Positions 1 to 6,684 of a stretch of DNA of 14,231 nucleotides are shown here, piece by piece. The stretch's first letter is position 1. Each line of letters begins with the position of its first letter. Where the stretch lies: assembly GCA_015501055.1 (NCBI GenBank), contig JADNYV010000854.1:1-14231 (forward strand), read 5' to 3'. The position numbers and the translations under genes were made by a program. Source of the DNA: Mucidula mucida. Its lineage: Eukaryota > Basidiomycota > Agaricomycetes > Agaricales > Physalacriaceae. The notes under the pieces are model-generated. The model was not told the DNA's origin. It was given only the letters and a program-made list of their open reading frames with translations, and did not search any database.

Positions 1-257
1 GACTCGGATTCTGAATCCGAAGTCGAAGATGACGCTGACGAGGACTCCAATGGTACAGTGCCTGTTTCATGTTGGACGTTGAAATGGATTCATACTTTAT
101 AGCCGAAGAGTACTACGCCACGACTACCCCGAAGACGAGGATTCCTCCGACTGGGGCAGCATGGTATGTGTTTTCATATAGACTGTCGCACCCGTATCTC
201 AAGCCTTTCGTAGATGAATTTCACGAGAACTCTGAGGACCATGATAATTCTGACTGA
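1..257 (+). CDS. 3' end of an unidentified protein with acidic C-terminal tail (partial)
   Basis: The window opens inside an exon reading DSDSESEVEDDADEDSN, an Asp/Glu/Ser-rich stretch, and the frame reaches TGA at 255-257 after an acidic segment ending EDHDNSD. A donor lies at 53 (GTACAG) and another at 164 (GTATGT). Candidate acceptors are at 102 or 110 for the first intron and at 203 or 213 for the second. The splicing with acceptors at 110 and 203 keeps the middle exon acidic (reading HDYPEDEDSSDWGSM), so I prefer it, but I cannot fix the boundaries. Acidic tails of this kind occur in chromatin, nucleolar and ribosome-biogenesis proteins; no domain is visible, so no function is assigned. 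The gene extends left of the window. Confidence 0.5.
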
Positions 258-470
258 AAACTTTTATACACTGATTTAGATACCTTTTTTACAGCATTAA
301 CCAACACATTGATAGATCCTACACCCCAAACCCATGTTAACCAATTTGTAGCAACATCCTGTACTTGACCCTTTCGCTTTTTGCCTTCTGTTTACCGTAC
401 CAGGGAGTGAAATAAAAGATATTTTGCACTTGAATGCGTTTCGACGCCACATCAACTGTTCCTCGTCCGG

Positions 471-503
471 ATGGTGTAGTATGATGCGAGGCCTTCAATG
501 CAG
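471..503 (+). repeat. Dispersed repeat, copy 1
   Basis: A 17-bp sequence at 471-487 recurs exactly at 2430-2446. Ungapped extension to 33 bp keeps 27 identities. Both copies lie in non-coding DNA in the same orientation, about 2 kb apart, and no terminal inverted repeats or target-site duplications are evident. Confidence 0.6.
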
Positions 504-693
504 GAAGTACGTGCAGTCAAGAGGTATAAAAGATTGGTTTTCTCTTCACAGTGATAAGGATGCACTCTTTCACTGGGCACCCGTAATTTTCAAACCGGAT
601 ATTTGGCTTTCTGGTCAGTGCCTCTACTTTCACAGTCTTTTCAGCACCGACCCGTCGTACGACGCCACGCTGTAGTAGGGTGGATGACAAGAT

Positions 694-710
694 AGAGAGA
701 GAGAGAGAGA
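694..710. repeat. (AG)n microsatellite
   Basis: A perfect AG dinucleotide run of 17 bases lies in the convergent intergenic region. It is a simple repeat with no evident role. Confidence 0.9.
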
Positions 711-1132
711 TGAGGACACGGGCAAACCATCCGTCTCTCTAAAAGTTCATTGTGTTTACCTGCCTCGTTCAATCGACAATGCGAAACATGAACTAGGTCG
801 GAGACCGTGATGAAGAGCCGAAAAGCTAACGCTCTATCAATGGTGACCAATTGTACTTCAACCCTCTGCGGTTCTGCCAGTGGTGTTCATTCTTGCGCCT
901 CAGAAAGACTCATCTCGAAGGTGAGGTCCCCACGAGGAACGGCCGTGAGTGGAAATGTTATGGTGGGGCGAGACAGTACTGTAACGCGTAGAAGACGAAG
1001 GAAAGTCTCGGCAAAGCTGCAGGCACTGCCATTTGCGAAAGTGCGACAACAGCAGCGGTGAGCTGGCACGACATAGTATGGCGGGGGTACTTATGAACAC
1101 TGAAGAGACAATAGAAAAGGCGCGACTACTGG

Positions 1133-2031
1133 CTATGTGATAACTCGCTGCGATGCTTCTAAAAGAGTAAAAAAAGCAGAGCTGGAGTAGCTGACGGCCT
1201 CTGCACCCTCGTCTGCAAAAACAAGGTAGAATATCTTGTCGTCCTCGACTGTCAGGAAACACGAAACCCGAAACGCTTCGTCACCCATATCGCCAGTCGT
1301 CACAAAAGTGAGTCGGCTGAGAGATTCCGGGTTGAGCCTGTAAAGACCTACTTCTATCGGTGTGCGGGGATAGTCCAGAATGTCGCTCCAGGAGAATGGC
1401 TTTCCGGGTAGAACGACGGGATATTCAGTGGTGGGGGGCAGTGGCGCTGATGCTGATGCTGCAGACGTGTTTGCACCGGCGCGTCCGCCAAAATACTCTC
1501 TGATAAGCGGGTGTGGGTTTTGCGGAACGACAGCGTGATAGGGCGCATATTGATGGTTCGCGCTAGTACGCTAGGGGTAAATCTCGATACAAGAATGAGA
1601 CAGCAAGCGTACAGACTGTTTAGCTGTGATACTCTCCAAAATCGCCTTGTGAACCGGGTACTTGAGCTCAGAGACAAGGGTCAGCTGGAGACGGCATAGA
1701 TACATGGCCGTGTTCAAGGCTTCAACATGACTCAAAAAAAGCAGTTAGAAGATACAAATCGAAATATATGCTTATGTACTTACTCGTAGATTGTAACACA
1801 CTTCTTTGCAAGTAACTTCTCCCCAAGCAGAATGTGTTCCTCATAACTGTCGCGTGTTGGGACAGTGCCAATCTGCGGTGCCTTGGCGGCGTACGCCTGC
1901 CACGCCTCAGCGTACGCGTTAGGATCCGTCCGCAGTACCGCGGAGTGCTCCTCGGCAAGTCTTTCCCAGTCGAATATTTTCTGGCCGAGCTCTTCGACCA
2001 GGGCACGATCTGCAGCGTTGAGTCTGGCCAT
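1133..2031 (-). CDS. Unrecognised three-exon protein, about 267 aa
   Basis: I do not recognise this family. The only in-frame ATG is at 2031 (MARLNAADRALVEELG). Exon 1 is 2031-1784. Intron 1 (1731-1783, 53 nt) has a GTAAGT donor, a CTAAC branch site and a GAG acceptor. Exon 2 is 1730-1613, intron 2 is 1571-1612 (42 nt, GTACGC...CCCTAG), and exon 3 is 1570-1133, ending in TAG. Phases agree (248 + 118 = 366 nt; exon 3 is 438 nt). Without removal of intron 2 the frame meets its TAG, so splicing there is needed for full length; a 54-nt alternative (donor four bases earlier, acceptor eight bases later) also keeps frame. The first ~120 residues are rich in Ala, Glu and Leu and look helical. An Ala/Ser/Pro linker follows near residues 150-165 (TSAASASAPLPP), then a mixed domain containing WSDILDYPRTPIEVGLYRL. 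No signal peptide or membrane segment is seen. A basidiomycete-restricted hypothetical protein is my best guess. Confidence 0.7.
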
Positions 2032-2096
2032 GATAGTTCTGGTGGTCGAGTAGGATGGCGAAATGAGGAATTTCAATTTCTTACCGTACTTTAGGG

Positions 2097-2110
2097 CACG
2101 TGATAGTCAC
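2097..2110 (-). promoter_or_regulatory. E-box CACGTG overlapping a GTGA-TAG-TCAC inverted repeat
   Basis: A palindromic CACGTG at 2097-2102 lies 66-71 bp upstream of the ATG at 2031. It overlaps a second dyad, GTGATAGTCAC (2100-2110). CACGTG is the established core of fungal bHLH factors of the Pho4/Cbf1 type. Function here is inferred from position only. Confidence 0.4.
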
Positions 2111-2255
2111 CTGACGCTCTCCCGGTGCCAACAAATGCACAAAAAATTTCTGTTCCTCCGGGGGGCGCCACACTCGAGCATGCATGTAGAGATTACATAT
2201 CTGAGCACACGGACGCTCATCTTGCACCCAACCCGTCCTATGGGGGTGGGTACCG

Positions 2256-2293
2256 TAACGGTCACGGCCGTATCCGCTAACTGTGACGGCCGT
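2256..2293. repeat. 16-bp direct repeat, candidate regulatory site
   Basis: Two copies of taac[g/t]gt[c/g]acggccgt start at 2256 and 2278 and differ at two positions. The 22-bp period is close to two helical turns, which would place both copies on one face of the DNA. They lie 225-262 bp upstream of the start of the gene at 1133-2031. Confidence 0.5.
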
Positions 2294-2385
2294 CTATGTG
2301 GCGCAGCAAGAATGCTTTGAGGACACTGTCAATGAGTTATGTTGAAACCGCTCATTTTCGCTCATTTGCTTGAGTTATACCAGAT

Positions 2386-2412
2386 TATGAGTATGAGTAT
2401 GAGTATGAGTAT
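2386..2412. repeat. (TATGAG)n microsatellite
   Basis: A perfect hexanucleotide repeat of 4.5 units lies between the upstream region of the unrecognised gene and the 3' end of the acid phosphatase gene. Confidence 0.9.
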
Positions 2413-2429
2413 TACTGCTACACATCCTT

Positions 2430-2462
2430 ATGGTGTAGTATGATGCTGGACCTTCCGCGCAG
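2430..2462 (+). repeat. Dispersed repeat, copy 2
   Basis: This is the second copy of the repeat at 471-503: the first 17 bp are identical and 27 of 33 bp match overall. It sits about 115 bp beyond the stop codon of the minus-strand acid phosphatase gene. It could be a decayed element or a shared non-coding duplication. Confidence 0.6.
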
Positions 2463-2578
2463 TCAAAAACGTATGTTGGAAGAGTCAAGGACTACACGTC
2501 AATGATACATTCATTTCAGCATTTCACACCCATCAAAATACCAAATACACATATTTCCCTCGAATCACCTGCTCCGAT

Positions 2579-4413
2579 TCAAGCCTTCTCCTCGACGAAT
2601 TTCTTGGAGCGCGAGCGGCCCTTTCCTACAGTGAGCACTCCCAGGAAGTCGAGGACGCCGAGCATGACGAGGGCGACGAAGAGCGTGAGGCCTGCGCCCA
2701 AAAAACCAGCTCCTACCGGACCGATGACTTGATGCACGCTTGCCTGTGACGCAGCGAGGCTGAGCGCGGCGCATCCCCGGTCCTCCGTGTTCCTGCAAAT
2801 AGCACACCACTCCGCTGTATCGTTAATCGCCGCGGGCTGGTCGAAACCGTCAGAACGACCCCCCCTCAGATTGACATTGACATTGACATTACCTGTAAGA
2901 AGTTGACAAACGTCGACAGCGGAATATCGCCATCGTGATCCAGGATATTGTACGTCCTAAACGTCGTGTCGTCCGTCCCGTTCTTGAAGTTGAAGCGCAG
3001 CACGGGTTCGCCGCCGTTGGAGGCCGCGCGGACCTCGAGGGTCACGGCCGCGGCGTAGTTGACGATGCCCTCGAGGGCGGGGTTCATCTCTGCCGCCTTG
3101 GTCATGTTGAAGAGCGAGAGGAAGGGCTTGTACGACATGGAGAGGTACATGAATTTTAGGGATTCGTCCGAGTCGGCGGCAGTGATGCTGGTAAAGGCGT
3201 CGAAGATAGAGGGGAGCATGGTTCGTGCGGCGACTATGGAAAAGTTAGTTAATAGAGAGGAAGAGATGGGAGGACGTACTGTTTCCTATGCCGTCCAAGG
3301 ACGAGTCGCTGAAGACGCCGTATTCGTGCCAGTCGGCGAGGGCGCGCGCTTGTTGTATGAAGGTGTCCGGAAGGTTGTCCATGAAAGACGCAGAGTGGAT
3401 GTTTTCGACGTTCATATAATCATAAATCTAGCACGCTGTCAGTCCAGTAGAACGATGACACGCCATGACACGAACATTCCACTGAAAAAGAACACATTGG
3501 TAAAGCTTTTAGAGGCAACTATATTTCACATACCATGTTGGAGAGCGTAACAGGTCGTCCATCAAGATATGGCTTCAAGTCATTCAGAAATTCGGCGCTC
3601 TCCTCTTCCTTGGCAGCAAACACGCTAGAATTATAAAACGCGTTCGTGTGGTCATCAAAGGTCTGCCATACTCATCAGTCCGCGTTTAGTATAGTGAATG
3701 CCCACTAACGCCGCAAGACGTCCAGCCCTCGAGGGAGACATCATTATCCGCCTCCACTGATTCAACTAGTAGACATTGAATGAGCCAACTTACGACATGG
3801 AGGTGATAGAACGGACTGGGGATGTACTAGAGACCGTTTAATGACCTGAAAACGAGCAAGGCTACTCGTACCTGATAACCACTCAGCGGGCCTTCAATCG
3901 TGCTCCCGTTCGCAAGCGTCGTCGAGTAGTCGGACGAGGCGGGGAACAAACCCTGCGTCAAGCTCACAGCCGAGTTGAAGATGACGCCTCCCTCGCCACC
4001 ACCATCTGCGCGGACTGATGGGACCGGCAATGTAAGTCACGAGAGACCAGATGTGTAAACAAGCCATACTCTTGATCTGCTTCTGATCGGCGAGAGTCGC
4101 GTTCATGCCTGAGATGACGGAGTCGGAGGACGAATTGAGATAGATGCTTCGCAGGAGCTGGCCGAGTTGGTACTCTTGTTGCTGCGCGCCGATGAGTGAG
4201 GTATTATCAGAAACATTTTGAGCAAATCGCGCACGTTTCCCAAGGGCGTGATAGCCGTGGACGTCGCAGTATACGTCGTCGGGCTCTGGTAGAAACCTAT
4301 GTAGCAGCACACGCGTCGAGTCTTGGTGACGATAAAGGTATCGAACAGAAGATACCTTGACGGTCACCATGGCGGGTCAAGAGAACGACACCAAGGACTG
4401 TGCTGTTCGACAT
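2579..4413 (-). CDS. Histidine acid phosphatase family protein (phosphoglycerate mutase-like fold), C-terminal membrane segment
   Basis: Predicted role: phosphomonoester hydrolysis via a phosphohistidine intermediate. Eleven exons: 4413-4356, 4296-4235, 4181-4070, 4014-3872, 3826-3817, 3765-3710, 3662-3534, 3481-3476, 3427-3280, 3233-2893 and 2836-2579. All phases close and give 440 aa. The catalytic RHGDR motif is at residues 14-18, almost at the N-terminus, and the C-terminal HD pair of the family is at H341-D342 (LDHDGDIPLSTF). Further landmarks are ITPLGNQQEYQLG and GYQYIPIESVE; the latter is recovered only if a 10-nt exon is included. A 6-nt exon encodes Trp-Asn. A Cys-containing segment (WCAICRNTEDRGC) precedes a hydrophobic span at about residues 392-424, followed by a basic tail, suggesting a C-terminal anchor. 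No N-terminal signal peptide is visible, so either the anchor acts alone or an upstream exon was missed. The intron at 2837-2892 carries a TGTCAA triplication and a run of eight G. The next gene upstream, a nucleoside hydrolase, is in tandem 252 bp away. Family identity is solid; the substrate is unknown. Confidence 0.88.
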
Positions 4414-4467
4414 CTGACTCGGACGTGAGGGAAGGAAGCCAAAGCGTTCGGACTAGCATGAGGTACG

Positions 4468-4474
4468 TTTTATA
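4468..4474 (-). promoter_or_regulatory. TATA box of the acid phosphatase gene
   Basis: On the minus strand TATAAAA lies 55-61 bp upstream of the ATG at 4413. A pyrimidine-rich leader (CTTCCTTCCCTCACG) separates the two. This supports the chosen start and a short 5' UTR. Confidence 0.5.
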
Positions 4475-4665
4475 CAAAGTCCAGGGACAGATGCAAGCGC
4501 ATGTGATCTGAAAGTCAGGCACCTGCTACTTCCATCACCGCCGTTGGCAGCCGCGATTGGTGAGAAATATCTATTCATGACTGGAGTGGGAAGAGAAGGA
4601 AACGATTCCACATGTACTGGTAGATAGTCTAGGTCTAAACTACAGACACAAGTCGGCAAGTCACG

Positions 4666-6001
4666 TTAGACTTTGCTGTTCAAAGGTGAAAGGGCATCGC
4701 AGCGCTTCACGCAATCTAAGAAGACTTTATCAAAGAACTGGTCGACCTGATAATCGATTAGCAACTGCTCCTGGGTCTTGTTGGATAAACCTATATCACC
4801 TGCAAGGACTGAGTCACAATACAGTTCCTTCCAGTTGATCCCCACGAGTCATCGCACTGCAAGTAATTCCAAACATCCACGACCGTCTCGCCAGTGGAAT
4901 ACGTTCCCGTTAACTCCACGTCCACGCGATATCTAGTAGACTTGAAAAGGTCTGGACGAGAGACATACGCCACAGTTAACGCGTCGTGGATGGGAGGACC
5001 GTCTGCAAAGCCAAATGTGGACTTGTATGCCTCGGCAAAGAACCGAATCAAGGTCATGAGCGTATGTCGCAGTGGTGTTGTCGCGTCTGGTAAAGGTGTT
5101 TGAAGAGAACCAACAGGACTGTCTGGAGAGAGGAGCTGCCACATGACGCTACGGTCTGCGATGGCTGTATGAGTTACGTTGATGGGTATCATGACAGCCG
5201 GAACGGGCGCGTCCAATACGATCTGAGCGGCTTGTGCTGTCAAGCGCGTTAGTTCACCATGAATTGGAGTGAATGATGGACGTACGATCGCACATGATGT
5301 TGTACTCTACCCGTCAATTAGGAAATGCGAATCTAGACAGACAGAGTACTTACCCGCCACCGCAGATCTATTCCCCAATCCAACTCCGCCGCCCATGAAC
5401 ACGAATTCCTCTACAGCATCCAGGAGCTCAGGATACACCGCAACGAAAAGTGCAATGTTTGTCATGGGCCCACACGATATCACAGTGACTTTTTCACCCG
5501 CGCCGCCATTCCATGCTTTCCGTATGGCAGCAGTCATCCCATCCAACGCGCGCGCCGTTGAACCATCCGGATTCCTGGCTATAAACTCCAGAACGGCGGG
5601 ATCGTCGGGCGCCGGGAATCCTTCGACGCCCCCCAGACCGTCCGGGCCATGGATCTCTGGATCGTGCTTTGCTGCGCGTAAAAGAGGTTTCGATGCGCCG
5701 GGATAGACGCGAAGATTTGGGGAAGCGCCGAATGCTAATAGGCATCTGGCCGCATTGAGCGCGGTATTGTCGGCAGAGGCGTTCCCGTGCACCTATTCGC
5801 CGTTTGGCTGGGGACGCAAAATGTGGGCTTATTGGCTCTCACCGTGGACACGCCCAGGAGGTCGATGTTGGGGCAATGAATGGCGAGGAGGATGGCCGTT
5901 GCGTCATCGTGGCCCTAGTAAAGCGTTCAGCACAAGTCAACAAGGATGACAGTTCACTTACTTACAGGATCAACATCGAGCCATACCTTTCTGCTCGTCA
6001 T
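4666..6001 (-). CDS. Inosine/uridine-preferring nucleoside hydrolase
   Basis: Predicted reaction: hydrolysis of the N-glycosidic bond of ribonucleosides, giving base and ribose, a salvage step. Six exons: 6001-5966, 5914-5843, 5792-5354, 5306-5286, 5236-4800 and 4746-4666. Introns are 47-53 nt and all phases close, giving 361 aa, slightly longer than the usual 310-350. The N-terminal calcium-binding signature DVDPGHDDA is at residues 9-17. GVSTVHGNAS, CGPMTNIALF, MGGGVGLGNRSAVAEYN and INVTHTA follow, and the catalytic His-Asp pair is H273-D274 in PPIHDALTVAYVSRPDLF. The EYNIMCD segment comes from a 21-nt exon. The signature itself is split after DVDP by intron 1. The ATG at 6001 puts the signature at the usual distance from the N-terminus. 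No signal peptide is seen, so the enzyme is probably cytosolic. It is divergent from the phytochrome and tandem with the acid phosphatase gene. Substrate preference cannot be read from sequence. Confidence 0.93.
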
Positions 6002-6684
6002 GAGCGTAGTGCAAGTACAATGATCGGTGATAGATAACATCAATTGAAAATGAAACTATATCCCATACAACCTGAATCGAACAGACGTCCTATAATTATT
6101 ATTCACTAATTCGCAAAGTTGCGCCACAACTCGTACTTAAGATAATGACCTGTTGAACCAATTTTAAGAATCACCTGAGGCTTGAATTTCATATCGTGCC
6201 AGGTGAGCGCTGCATCATATCTCTACTAATTATCGTTTACACGCACCCAGGAGAATTGTCAATGTGACCTAACTTGATGGGAAAGAGACTTGGGTAACGC
6301 CACCGATAGAACAACAAGTGGAGATTACTAGCGAATAGAACGCTCCGACGAGATGAATGTGACTGCTTTTCGCAAGAAGGCCAACCCTCGTCAATAATAC
6401 TAACTCACGACAGTAAACATATTATATGACTTCAACAGAAGATATAGATGTTGCAGTCGAGATGTACTACTGCCAAGGGTGTTGGTTGCGCAAATACAGA
6501 GGCATTCAATCAAGGGGCATTGGGTGACACTGACTGGCAGTGGTTGGAAAGAAGGAGATTTCTCGCCCGATCAATCGAATGACGGAACACGCGTCATTGT
6601 TGTTTCTAAATTGGGATCTGCTAGTGGCTGCCATGAAGCCTGGTACTTAGTGTCTCATTTTGCTTTTCTATTGGTACCGTGGTG
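6002..6684. promoter_or_regulatory. Divergent intergenic region, nucleoside hydrolase / phytochrome
   Basis: This 683-bp non-coding stretch separates two divergently transcribed genes. It is AT-rich near the hydrolase start, with a weak TATA-like GGATATAG on the minus strand about 55-60 bp upstream of that ATG. No TATA box stands out before the phytochrome ATG. Short open frames here show no coding character. It must hold the 5' UTRs and promoters of both genes; I see no repeat or RNA gene. Confidence 0.5.

Larger units (their letters stand above)
258..1132. other. Convergent intergenic region, no convincing gene
   Basis: This stretch lies between the ends of two convergent genes. Open frames on both strands are under about 120 codons, overlap one another, and show no family motif or chain of well-formed introns. 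A minus-strand frame ending at 887 has a passable composition and could be a remnant of an unrecognised exon, but nothing supports it. The region holds an AG-dinucleotide run and one copy of a dispersed repeat, listed separately. Confidence 0.5.

Noticed and set aside
887..1069. Minus-strand open frame with plausible composition downstream of the unrecognised gene
   Set aside because: It has no ATG, no family motif and no convincing splice link to a neighbour; overlapping frames on both strands are equally open.
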